Source of the DNA: Clavibacter sp. VKM Ac-2872
Lineage (GTDB): Bacteria; Actinomycetota; Actinomycetes; Actinomycetales; Microbacteriaceae
DNA length: 64,000 nucleotides
NCBI RefSeq assembly: GCF_015351105.1
Contig: NZ_JADKRR010000001.1
Span: 1,159,069-1,223,068 of the forward strand
Reading direction: 5' to 3'
Below are positions 1 through 6,628 of the stretch, one piece after another. The position numbers were made by a program, and so were the translations under genes. Under the pieces are notes generated by a model that was not told the DNA's origin, did not search any database, and saw only the letters and a program-made list of their open reading frames with translations. Position 1 is the stretch's first letter; each line of letters begins with the position of its first letter.

Positions 1-2
1 CC

Positions 3-611
3 CAGACGATCGCGCGGATGGGGGAGTGGCTGCGTGCCGAGGTCGCCGCCGGCCGCCCCTACCTGCCCGCGGGCGACCGCGTGCTGCGGGCGTTCCAGCA
101 GCCGCTCGCCGACGTGCGCGTGCTCATCGTCGGGCAGGATCCGTATCCCACGCCCGGCCATCCCGTCGGCCTGTCCTTCTCGGTCGAGCCCGACGTGCGG
201 CCCGTGCCGCGGAGCCTCGTCAACATCCACCGGGAGCTGCGCGACGACCTCGGGATCCCGACGCCCGAGCACGGCGACCTCACCGCCTGGACCCGCAGCG
301 GCGTGCTGCTGCTCAACCGCGTGCTCACGGTGCGGCCGGGCGCGCCCGCCTCGCACCGCGGGAAGGGCTGGGAGGCCGTGACGGAGTGCGCGATCCGCGG
401 GCTGGCCGCGCGCGGCGGGCCGCTCGTCGCGATCCTCTGGGGCAAGGACGCGGGGACCCTCGCGCCGCTGCTCGCGCCCGTGCCGTCGATCACCTCGGCG
501 CACCCGAGCCCGCTGTCGGCGTCGCGCGGGTTCTTCGGCTCGCGGCCCTTCAGCCGGGCGGACGCCCTGCTCGCCGAGCAGGGCGCCGGTCCCGTCGACT
601 GGCGGCTCTGA
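3..611 (+). CDS. ung: Uracil-DNA glycosylase, 5' end outside the window
   Basis: Removes uracil from DNA as the first step of base excision repair. Family-1 UDG motifs are visible: the water-activating GQDPYP loop with its catalytic Asp, and the C-terminal HPSPLS motif followed by GFFGSRPFS. The reading frame is open to the left edge (codons Q-T-I-A-R before the first Met at 18), and about 200 residues are visible against roughly 220-230 for the family, so a short N-terminal piece lies upstream. The Met at 18 is therefore probably internal. The product is soluble and monomeric. Identification is firm; only the start is unknown. Confidence 0.93.
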   Translation, partial: QTIARMGEWLRAEVAAGRPYLPAGDRVLRAFQQPLADVRVLIVGQDPYPTPGHPVGLSFSVEPDVRPVPRSLVNIHRELRDDLGIPTPEHGDLTAWTRSGVLLLNRVLTVRPGAPASHRGKGWEAVTECAIRGLAARGGPLVAILWGKDAGTLAPLLAPVPSITSAHPSPLSASRGFFGSRPFSRADALLAEQGAGPVDWRL

Positions 612-651
612 GCGCGCACGGCCGGATCCGACGCCGGCGCGACGCTCCCCG

Positions 652-657
652 TAGGAT
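652..657 (+). promoter_or_regulatory. Candidate -10 box (TAGGAT) of a leaderless promoter
   Basis: TAGGAT ends exactly 6 nt before the ATG at 664. There is no Shine-Dalgarno sequence in the gap, so transcription would start at or next to the start codon. Confidence 0.5.
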
Positions 658-663
658 CGCGGC

Positions 664-1353
664 ATGCTCGAGGAGGAATACCAGACGAGGCGCCGTCTGC
701 CCGCCCACCTCCGCAAGCCCGCGCCGCCGCAGCCCGTCTTCTCCTACGAGATCCGGCAGGCGACCACGTCCGACCTCCCGGACATCCGCGAGGTCTACAA
801 CCACTACGTCATGAACAGCACCGTCACGTTCGACGAGACGCGCATGACGCTCGCCCGCTGGCGCGGACGGTTCAGCCAGCTGGAGCGGATGGGCATGCCG
901 TTCCTCGTCGCCGTCTCGCCGTCGGGGCAGGTGCTCGGCTACGCGCTCGTCGAGCCGGTGTCCGCGCGCCGGTCGTCGCGGACGACCGTGGAGGACTCGA
1001 TCTACCTGGGCGCGGCGTCCACCGGCAAGGGGCTCGGGCGCGCGCTCCTGGAGGCGCTCGTCGAGGCGTGCCGCCAGGCCGGGATCCGCGAGGTCATCGC
1101 GGTCATCGCCGACCAGGGGGCGGACGCCTCCATCCGGCTGCACGCGTCGCTCGGCTTCACGGAGAGCGGGCGGATGGGCCGCGTCGGCTGGAAGTTCGGG
1201 CGCTGGCTCGGGACGGTCACGATGCAGCTGACGCTCAGGCCGACGGCGCAGCCGGGCCTGTGGGCGCGGACCATGCGGCGAGCGACGCCTGGCGCTGCCG
1301 CTCCCCGTCCCACCACGCCCGCTCCCGCTCCCGCCGCTCCTCCTTCGCGGTGA
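664..1353 (+). CDS. GNAT N-acetyltransferase, phosphinothricin acetyltransferase-like
   Basis: Probable acetyl-CoA dependent N-acetyltransferase, 229 aa. Residues about 28-195 read as the Pat/Bar type of GNAT fold: a TxxDLPDIREVYNHYV start, the acetyl-CoA loop GKGLGRALLEALVE, and a late LHASLGFTESGRMGRVGWK block close to that of PPT acetyltransferases. The natural substrate is unknown; the family acetylates phosphinothricin, methionine sulfoximine or related amines. The ATG at 664 follows a TAGGAT -10 box by 6 nt. The last 35 or so residues are Pro/Ala/Arg-rich and lie antisense to the 3' end of the convergent CPBP protease gene (119 bp overlap), so the tail is probably not part of the fold. 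Confidence 0.8.
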   Translation: MLEEEYQTRRRLPAHLRKPAPPQPVFSYEIRQATTSDLPDIREVYNHYVMNSTVTFDETRMTLARWRGRFSQLERMGMPFLVAVSPSGQVLGYALVEPVSARRSSRTTVEDSIYLGAASTGKGLGRALLEALVEACRQAGIREVIAVIADQGADASIRLHASLGFTESGRMGRVGWKFGRWLGTVTMQLTLRPTAQPGLWARTMRRATPGAAAPRPTTPAPAPAAPPSR

Positions 1354-2374
1354 GCGGCCGGGGAGCCACCGTCTCCTCGCGGTGACGGCGCGCCCACCAC
1401 CCGCTGAGGAGCGCGGACGCCAGGACCACGGCCATCGGCAGCAGCATGAACGGGCCGCCGGTGCCGGCGCTGCGGTCGAAGCTCTGCGACATCTGGCCGA
1501 GGATCACGGTGGGGATGAACAGCAGCGTGTTGTTGAGCGCGTGGATGAGGACGGGCGCCTCGAGGCCGCCCGTGAGCCGCGCCGAGATGGTCGCCGACAG
1601 GCCGAAGACGAAGTAGTAGGCGATGAGCCAGGGGTCCTCGGCGAGGTGCGCGAGCGCGAAGAGGGAGCTGGCGACCACGGCGCCGACGACGAGGGCGACG
1701 CGCGTGCTGCGGAACCAGGATCCGACCGAGCGCTGGATGAGGCCCCGGAACCCGTACTCCTCGCCGGCCGACTGCAGCGGCGTGGTCAGCAGCACGATGG
1801 CCAGGTAGAGCCAGACCTCGCCGTCGAACCGGATCTCGCCCGACGGGTCGAGCGCGAACGTGACGCCGATGTAGACGAGGAAGACGGGCACCATCACGAG
1901 CGCGACCCGGCCGAGCCAGCGCCAGCGGAACCGGCCCGCGATGGAGGACATCGCGCCCATCCGGACGCCGAAGAGCCAGCGCTGCAGGAGCATCGAGACG
2001 GGGATCAGCGCGGCGAGCGACAGGTTCGTGGCGAGGAGGACGACGGGCGTCATGGTCGTGAGGGACGCCTCGTCGGACGGGTCCATCCGGCCCGTGAGGA
2101 TCTCGATGAGGATGGCGGCGCCGCCGAAGACCACGGACAGGCCGAGGAAGGCGATGCCGAAGAGGACGAGCGCGAGGATCCCGCGCCAGGGGCCGCCGGT
2201 GTCGCGGAGGCCGTGGTGGTACGGGACGGGCGGGCGCTCGGGGAGCGGCGGGAGCTCGGGCGGGAACCCGCCGGGCATCCCGGCGGCCGGGGGAGCGGCG
2301 GCGTCGACGGGCGGGGCGACCGGCGGCGCCGAGGGCGGGACGGGATCGGGGACGGTCGGCTCCTGTGCGCTCAT
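1235..2374 (-). CDS. CPBP family intramembrane metalloprotease
   Basis: Predicted multi-pass membrane protein, 379 aa, of the CPBP (CAAX protease and bacteriocin-processing) family. The Abi motifs are present in order: EEYGFRG (EExxxR, general base), FALAH (FxxxH) and HALNN (HxxxN). The first 70 residues are Pro/Ala-rich and presumably cytosolic, followed by about eight hydrophobic segments and a charged tail rich in E/R. Members cleave prenylated or other membrane peptides, or give bacteriocin immunity; substrate here unknown. The ATG is preceded by TAGCGT with a 6 nt gap, again leaderless-like. The 3' end overlaps the convergent acetyltransferase gene by 119 bp. Confidence 0.85.
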   Translation of the reverse strand: MSAQEPTVPDPVPPSAPPVAPPVDAAAPPAAGMPGGFPPELPPLPERPPVPYHHGLRDTGGPWRGILALVLFGIAFLGLSVVFGGAAILIEILTGRMDPSDEASLTTMTPVVLLATNLSLAALIPVSMLLQRWLFGVRMGAMSSIAGRFRWRWLGRVALVMVPVFLVYIGVTFALDPSGEIRFDGEVWLYLAIVLLTTPLQSAGEEYGFRGLIQRSVGSWFRSTRVALVVGAVVASSLFALAHLAEDPWLIAYYFVFGLSATISARLTGGLEAPVLIHALNNTLLFIPTVILGQMSQSFDRSAGTGGPFMLLPMAVVLASALLSGWWARRHREETVAPRPLTAKEERRERERAWWDGERQRQASLAAWSAPTGPAAPSA

Positions 2375-2380
2375 GCCGCC

Positions 2381-2386
2381 ACGCTA
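2381..2386 (-). promoter_or_regulatory. Candidate -10 box (TAGCGT) for the CPBP protease
   Basis: On the minus strand TAGCGT lies 6 nt upstream of the ATG at 2374, with no ribosome binding site between them. Confidence 0.45.
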
Positions 2387-2416
2387 CGCGGGGCGGCCGC
2401 GCGCGCGTATCCCCCC

Positions 2417-2457
2417 GAGGGCGGAGGGCGGAGGGCGGAGGGCGGACGGCGGAGGGC
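2417..2457. repeat. GGCGGAG heptamer tandem repeat
   Basis: About five consecutive units of a 7-nt motif (GGCGGAG, one with a G-to-C change) lie between the divergent starts at 2374 and 2510. The array is purine-rich on the plus strand and could vary in length by slippage, altering spacing upstream of the small gene at 2510. Confidence 0.7.
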
Positions 2458-2509
2458 GCCGGGCGACGCCACGCCGCCGCGTACGGTGGACGCGACGAGA
2501 GGCGCACCC

Positions 2510-2731
2510 ATGCAGCAGGACCAGCACGACGACCAGGGGCACGACGCGGCCCGCGACGCCGACTTCGCGGAGAAGCGGCACGAGCAGCTGACGACGGCGC
2601 CGAAGGCGGTGGAGTCGGATGCGGCGCCGCGCGTCGACGTGAGCGAGCAGGAGGACGGCGTGACGCGCATCGACGTCGCGGAGACCGCGTCGGTGCGGCC
2701 CGGGAAGACGACGCCGGCGCGCGAGTCGTGA
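2510..2731 (+). CDS. Small acidic hydrophilic protein, unknown function
   Basis: A 73-aa protein with no hydrophobic segment, rich in D, E, Q, H and A; it looks intrinsically disordered. I do not recognise the family. Its TGA stop overlaps the GTG start of the downstream epimerase gene in a GTGA arrangement, so the two are probably co-translated. It sits just after a heptamer tandem repeat. No obvious ribosome binding site precedes the ATG. Codon use is like its neighbours. The call rests on the in-frame ATG, the coupled stop/start and third-position G/C. Confidence 0.6.
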   Translation: MQQDQHDDQGHDAARDADFAEKRHEQLTTAPKAVESDAAPRVDVSEQEDGVTRIDVAETASVRPGKTTPARES

Positions 2732-3738
2732 GCGGCGCGGGCATCGTCACCGGCACGACGGCGGCCCCGCGCGACGTGCTCGTCCTCGGCGGCACCGCGT
2801 GGATCGGCCGGCTCGTCGCGGAGCGGCTGGCGGCACGCGGCGACCGGGTGACGTGCCTCGCGCGCGGCACGGGCGGATCCGCACCCGCGCTCACGCGGTT
2901 CGTCGCGGCCGACCGCGACCTGCCCGACGCGTACGCGGCCGTCGCCGGTGCGGACTGGGACGAGGTCGTCGACCTCGCCTCCTCCGCGGAGCACGCGCGC
3001 GCCGCGGTCGCGGCGCTGGGCGAGCGCGCCCGGCACTGGACGTTCGTCAGCACCGTGTCCGTGTACGCGTCGTTCGCGGATCCGGGTGACGACGAGACGG
3101 CGGCGCTCGTGGAGCCCGTCGACCTCGAGGAGTACGGCCAGGCGAAGGTCGCGGCCGAGCGCGCGGTGACCGCGGCGCTCGCCGGACGGCGCATGATCGT
3201 GCGTCCCGGCCTCATCACCGGACCCGACGACGACAGCGACCGGTTCGGCTACTGGCCGGCCCGCCTCGCGCTCGCGGGCGACGGACCCGTGCTCGTGCCG
3301 GACCCGACCGGCCGCCGGTCCCAGGTGATCGACGCGCGCGACCTCGCCGACCTGATCGTCGACGTCGGCGTGCGCGGGCTCGACGGCGTGGTCGACGCGG
3401 TGGGCGAGAGCGTGCCGCTCGCGGACGTGCTGGACCTCGCGGCGGAGGCGGCGGGATCCAGGGGCGAGCGCGTGGTGGCGACCGACGCGCAGCTCGCGGA
3501 CGCCGACGTGCGGCACTGGGCGGGCCCGCGCTCGCTGCCGCTCTGGCTGCCGGGCACGGCGGCCGGGATGCTGGCGCGCAGCGATGCGGGGATCCGCGCG
3601 CTCGGGTTCCGGCGACGACCGCTCGCCGAGACGATGCGCGACGTGCTCGCCGACGAACGCGAGCGCGGGCTCGACCGGCCGCGTCTGGCCGGCCTCACGC
3701 GCGACGAGGAGCTCGCGGTCCTGGCGGCGCTCGGCTGA
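2728..3738 (+). CDS. NAD-dependent epimerase/dehydratase family protein
   Basis: Extended SDR-type Rossmann protein, 336 aa. Near the N-terminus it has VLVLGGTAWIGRLVAERL, a variant of the NAD(P)-binding GGTGFIG motif. A strand with FVSTVSVYASF and the later EEYGQAKVAAER supply the Ser and the YxxxK catalytic pair of the family, and IVRPGLITGPDDDSDRF follows. It resembles reductase/epimerase members found across actinobacteria; the substrate cannot be read from sequence. The start is GTG at 2728, overlapping the stop of the small upstream gene; longer in-frame extensions run antisense to the divergent gene and are rejected. A bidirectional hairpin follows at 3755-3790. Confidence 0.82.
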   Translation: MSGAGIVTGTTAAPRDVLVLGGTAWIGRLVAERLAARGDRVTCLARGTGGSAPALTRFVAADRDLPDAYAAVAGADWDEVVDLASSAEHARAAVAALGERARHWTFVSTVSVYASFADPGDDETAALVEPVDLEEYGQAKVAAERAVTAALAGRRMIVRPGLITGPDDDSDRFGYWPARLALAGDGPVLVPDPTGRRSQVIDARDLADLIVDVGVRGLDGVVDAVGESVPLADVLDLAAEAAGSRGERVVATDAQLADADVRHWAGPRSLPLWLPGTAAGMLARSDAGIRALGFRRRPLAETMRDVLADERERGLDRPRLAGLTRDEELAVLAALG

Positions 3739-3754
3739 CCCGGCCCCGCGCACG

Positions 3755-3790
3755 AGCGCCGCGCCCCGTCGAGGACGGGAGCGCGGCGCT
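3755..3790. terminator. Bidirectional hairpin terminator
   Basis: AGCGCCGCGC and GCGCGGCGCT form a perfect 10-bp stem, with CCCGTC/ACGGG extending it inside. It separates the convergent epimerase and hxlA genes. There is no long T-run, as is common in this G+C range. Confidence 0.75.
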
Positions 3791-3808
3791 CAGGGTGAGG
3801 CGGGCGGA

Positions 3809-4432
3809 TCAGCGGATCGCGGCCCGCAGCTCGGCGGCGGCCGCGGCCGGGTCGTCGGCCGAGTAGATGGCGCCGCCCGCGACGGCGACCACGGCGCCCG
3901 CGTCCTGCACGTCGCCGATGGTGCCGGGCTTCACGCCGCCCGCGACGGAGAACGCCACGCCGGAGGCCTTGCCGGCCTCGAGCAGGTCGCCGAACGTGTA
4001 GCCGTCCTCCGCCTGCTCGTCGAGGCCCGCGTGCATCTCCACGAACTCGGCCCCGAGCTCGGTGACCTCCTTCGCGCGCGTGGCCTTGTCGGCGACGCCG
4101 ATGAGGTCGACGACGATGCCCTTGCCGTGCTTCTTCGCGGCCTTCACGGCGCCCGCGATGGTGCTGTCGCCCGCGACGCCGAGGACGGTGACGAGGTCGG
4201 CGCCCGCGGAGAACGCGATGTCGGCCTCGAGCTCGCCCGCGTCCATCGTCTTGAGGTCGGCGAAGACGATCTTGTCGGGGTGCGCCTCCTTGATCGCGGT
4301 GATCGCGGAGAGGCCCTCGGCCTTGATGAGCGGCGTGCCCAGCTCGATGATGTCGACGTGCGGCGCGGCCTTGCCGGCCAGCTCGAGCGCGTCCTTCGTC
4401 GTGAGCACGTCCATGGCTACCTGGAGCTTCAT
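3809..4432 (-). CDS. hxlA: 3-hexulose-6-phosphate synthase
   Basis: Condenses formaldehyde with ribulose 5-phosphate to D-arabino-3-hexulose 6-phosphate, the first RuMP step; the same reaction in reverse can make ribulose 5-phosphate. The 207-aa length is normal. It is a one-domain TIM barrel of the OMPDC superfamily: MKLQVAMD and a VFADLKTMDAGE block carrying the catalytic Asp-x-Lys-x-x-Asp, then VDLIGV, EMHAGLDEQ and SVAGGVKPGTI for phosphate binding. GAGGAA precedes the ATG. It is second in the hxlB-hxlA operon, 52 bp after hxlB. In a heterotroph the likely role is formaldehyde detoxification or pentose phosphate supply. Confidence 0.95.
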   Translation of the reverse strand: MKLQVAMDVLTTKDALELAGKAAPHVDIIELGTPLIKAEGLSAITAIKEAHPDKIVFADLKTMDAGELEADIAFSAGADLVTVLGVAGDSTIAGAVKAAKKHGKGIVVDLIGVADKATRAKEVTELGAEFVEMHAGLDEQAEDGYTFGDLLEAGKASGVAFSVAGGVKPGTIGDVQDAGAVVAVAGGAIYSADDPAAAAAELRAAIR

Positions 4433-4484
4433 GCGGTTCCTCTTCCTGTCGTGATGAATGGGGTGGGGATCGAGCGACCGACGG

Positions 4485-5093
4485 TCACTCGAGGTTGGCG
4501 TGGCGCGGCCACAGGTCGTCGGCCGAGAGGCCGGACGCCTGCCACAGCGCGTGGAACACGGCGTCGCCGACGAGCGCGACCGAGAGCTCGAAGAGCCCGC
4601 CCGCGTACTGCGCCGAGACCGTGCCGCCGTGGTCCTGCTTGGCGGCCGCGGGGATCAGCACGGTCACGTCCGCGAGGTCGGCGAGCGGCGAGTCGTCGGC
4701 CGTCGTGAGCGCGACGATCCGGGCGCCGATGTCGTGGGCGGTCTTCGCGGCGCTGACGATGCCTGCGGTTGTGCCGGATCCGCTCGCGACCAGGAGGACG
4801 TCGCCTTCCTCGATCGCGGGCGACGTGGCCTCGCCGACGACGTGCGCGTCGAGCCCGAGGTGCATGAACCGCATGGCGGTCATGCGGAGCGCGAGGCCCG
4901 AGCGGCCGGCGCCGAGGGCGAAGACGCGGCGGCCGTCGCGGATCACGCGGGCCGCCTCGTCGAGGCGCTCCGCGAGGTCCGGGTCCGTCAGCGCGCGCGC
5001 GACGCGGGCGTTCTCGTCGGAGATGAGCGTGAGCGCCGCGGCGACGTCGACGGGGGCGTCGCCGGTCGGGCGGGGGTGCGTCGTGTTCGTCAC
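4485..5093 (-). CDS. hxlB: 6-phospho-3-hexuloisomerase (SIS domain)
   Basis: Isomerises arabino-3-hexulose 6-phosphate to fructose 6-phosphate, the second RuMP step. The 202-aa protein is one SIS domain: FALGAGRSGLALRMTAMR near residues 60-75 and VGEATSPAIEEGDVLLVASGSGTT as the sugar-phosphate binding loops, then IVALTT and LIPAA. It starts with GTG. It precedes hxlA, so the pair forms an hxlB-hxlA operon, the reverse of the Bacillus subtilis hxlAB order. Its 5' end faces the divergent kinase-like LuxR regulator across 119 bp, making that gene a natural candidate regulator. Confidence 0.93.
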   Translation of the reverse strand: MTNTTHPRPTGDAPVDVAAALTLISDENARVARALTDPDLAERLDEAARVIRDGRRVFALGAGRSGLALRMTAMRFMHLGLDAHVVGEATSPAIEEGDVLLVASGSGTTAGIVSAAKTAHDIGARIVALTTADDSPLADLADVTVLIPAAAKQDHGGTVSAQYAGGLFELSVALVGDAVFHALWQASGLSADDLWPRHANLE

Positions 5094-5200
5094 CTGTCGA
5101 GGGTGCTCCTCGCGGCCCGTCCGTGCGGCCCACCCGATGGGTGGATCCGCCTACCCGTCCGAGCAGGTCGCCATCGCCGTCGGGGCGGATCGGGTGGGCG

Positions 5201-5206
5201 TACGGT
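5201..5206 (+). promoter_or_regulatory. Candidate -10 box (TACGGT) for the LuxR-type regulator
   Basis: TACGGT ends 6 nt before the ATG at 5213. The gap is GGCGGG, too close to act as a ribosome binding site, so a leaderless message is likely. The box lies in the divergent region shared with hxlB. Confidence 0.45.
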
Positions 5207-5212
5207 GGCGGG

Positions 5213-6523
5213 ATGCCGTCCCGGACCCACCCCGTCGATCCCGCCGCCCGTCCCGCGCCCGCGTCCTCCGACGCCGTCGCGCTCCTCGACGGGCTGCACG
5301 ACGCGCTCGCCGCCCCGCTGCAGGAGGTGGCCGGTGCGCTGTCCGCGCTGCTGCAGCCGGTGGTCGGGCACCGGGCCCTCGTGATCTTCACGGAGGACTG
5401 CACCGGCCGCCCCCGCAAGAAGGCGGGCGAGGCCGAGGTCGTGGAGAACGTGACGATCGCCGAGCTCGACCGGATCCTGGCGAGCCTCGCCGACGGGTCC
5501 GCCGACGCCGGCTCCGCCTGGGCCGTCGAGCACCCCGTCGGCGGCCGGCCGCGCGCGATCGCCGCCTGGCGCGCCGACACGGGTGCGCTCCTCGTGCTCG
5601 TGGATCCCGTCACCGGGCACGACGACGTGCCCGCCGCCCGCGAGCTGGTGCGGGCGCTCTGGCGGAGCGTGGCCCACGGGATCCGGCAGCAGGTCGCCGC
5701 CGCACCGCCCGCCTACCTCGCGGAGGCGCGCGCGGTCTCCTCCGAGCGCGCCCGCGTCGTGTCCGAGCTGGGCGACGCGCACGCCACCACCCTGGAGTCG
5801 CTGCTCGCGGTGCTCCGCTCCTCCCGCACGGGCGACGCGGCCGCCCGGCAGACCGCGGCCGAGCTCGCGACCAACGCCATGGTCGAGCTGCGCGCGGCGA
5901 GCGACCGCGACCGCTCGCTCGGCGAGGAGCCCGTGGCGCGCGCCTTCGCCCGGCTCCGCGACGACCTCCGTCCGCTCGTGCGGTTCCGGGACCTCGACGT
6001 GCAGTTCGTCGAGCCGCCCGTCGACGGCCGCGCGCTCCCGGGCGAGGTCGCGCACGCGGGCCGGGCCATCGTGCGCGGCGCCGTGCTCGCGCTCGTCGAG
6101 CAGCCGGACGTGACGCGCGTGCGGATCCAGTGGGACTGCGACGGCAGCAACCTGCTCGTCGGGATCCGCGACGACGGCGCGGGCGCCACGACCGCCGACC
6201 TCGACGCGCTCCGCCGCCTCACCGATCGCGTGGCCGCGCTCGACGGGGCGCTCGACGTGACGGCGACGCCCGGCTGGGGATCCGAGATCGCCGTGCGCCT
6301 GCCCCTCGACGCGCCCGCGGCCGGCCTCGACGCCGCGGGGGAGGCGGGGCTCAGCGCGCGCGAGCGGGAGGTGCTCGCCCTCGTGGCCGGCGGATCCCGC
6401 AACCGCGCCATCGCGACCTCGCTCGGGATCAGCGAGAACACCGTGAAGTTCCACGTCGCGAACCTGCTGCGGAAGATGGGCGCCTCCACGCGCGCCGAGC
6501 TCGCGGGGCTCGTGCGGGGCTGA
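5213..6523 (+). CDS. Degenerate NarX-type histidine kinase fused to a LuxR DNA-binding domain
   Basis: A 436-aa regulator with three parts. Residues about 30-150 form an unassigned, possibly GAF-like sensor. Residues about 177-195 read ERARVVSELGDAHATTLESL, which aligns with the HisKA_3 dimerisation box (ERxRIAxELHD), but the phospho-acceptor His is Gly187. Residues about 280-365 are an HATPase_c module with the DDGAG box (320-324), while the usual N-box Asn is not seen. Residues about 380-436 are a LuxR helix-turn-helix (AREREVLALVAGG to NTVKFHVANLLRKMG). It should therefore bind DNA directly rather than phosphorylate a partner. ATG 5213 is chosen over an upstream in-frame ATG because of the TACGGT -10 box. 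It is divergent from hxlBA. Confidence 0.8.
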   Translation: MPSRTHPVDPAARPAPASSDAVALLDGLHDALAAPLQEVAGALSALLQPVVGHRALVIFTEDCTGRPRKKAGEAEVVENVTIAELDRILASLADGSADAGSAWAVEHPVGGRPRAIAAWRADTGALLVLVDPVTGHDDVPAARELVRALWRSVAHGIRQQVAAAPPAYLAEARAVSSERARVVSELGDAHATTLESLLAVLRSSRTGDAAARQTAAELATNAMVELRAASDRDRSLGEEPVARAFARLRDDLRPLVRFRDLDVQFVEPPVDGRALPGEVAHAGRAIVRGAVLALVEQPDVTRVRIQWDCDGSNLLVGIRDDGAGATTADLDALRRLTDRVAALDGALDVTATPGWGSEIAVRLPLDAPAAGLDAAGEAGLSAREREVLALVAGGSRNRAIATSLGISENTVKFHVANLLRKMGASTRAELAGLVRG

Positions 6524-6556
6524 CGGCGGGCGGTGGCGCTCGCAGCGGATGCCGGA

Positions 6557-6574
6557 GTTAACCCCACGGAAACC
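6557..6574 (+). promoter_or_regulatory. Possible PHO-box-like direct repeat
   Basis: GTTAACC and GGAAACC are spaced as 11-nt units (7+4), the spacing of Streptomyces PHO boxes (GTTCACC units). The first unit matches 6/7, the second only 4/7. A TAAGGT -10 candidate lies 9 nt further on, and the downstream gene is a secreted nucleotidase. Speculative. Confidence 0.25.
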
Positions 6575-6628
6575 TCAGCTCCGTAAGGTATTGATCACCG
6601 CCGCCCGCCCGAACGAGGATGTCCCCGC

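Noticed and set aside
1002-3218. A 738-codon minus-strand frame across the epimerase and protease region
   Set aside because: It runs antisense or out of frame to two genes with clear motifs and shows no domain of its own.
3809-5093. hxlA/hxlB as orotidine decarboxylase and sugar-phosphate isomerase of other pathways
   Set aside because: The paired occurrence and the HPS-type DLKTMD and AGGVKPGTI motifs fit RuMP enzymes; pyrimidine genes are not nearby.
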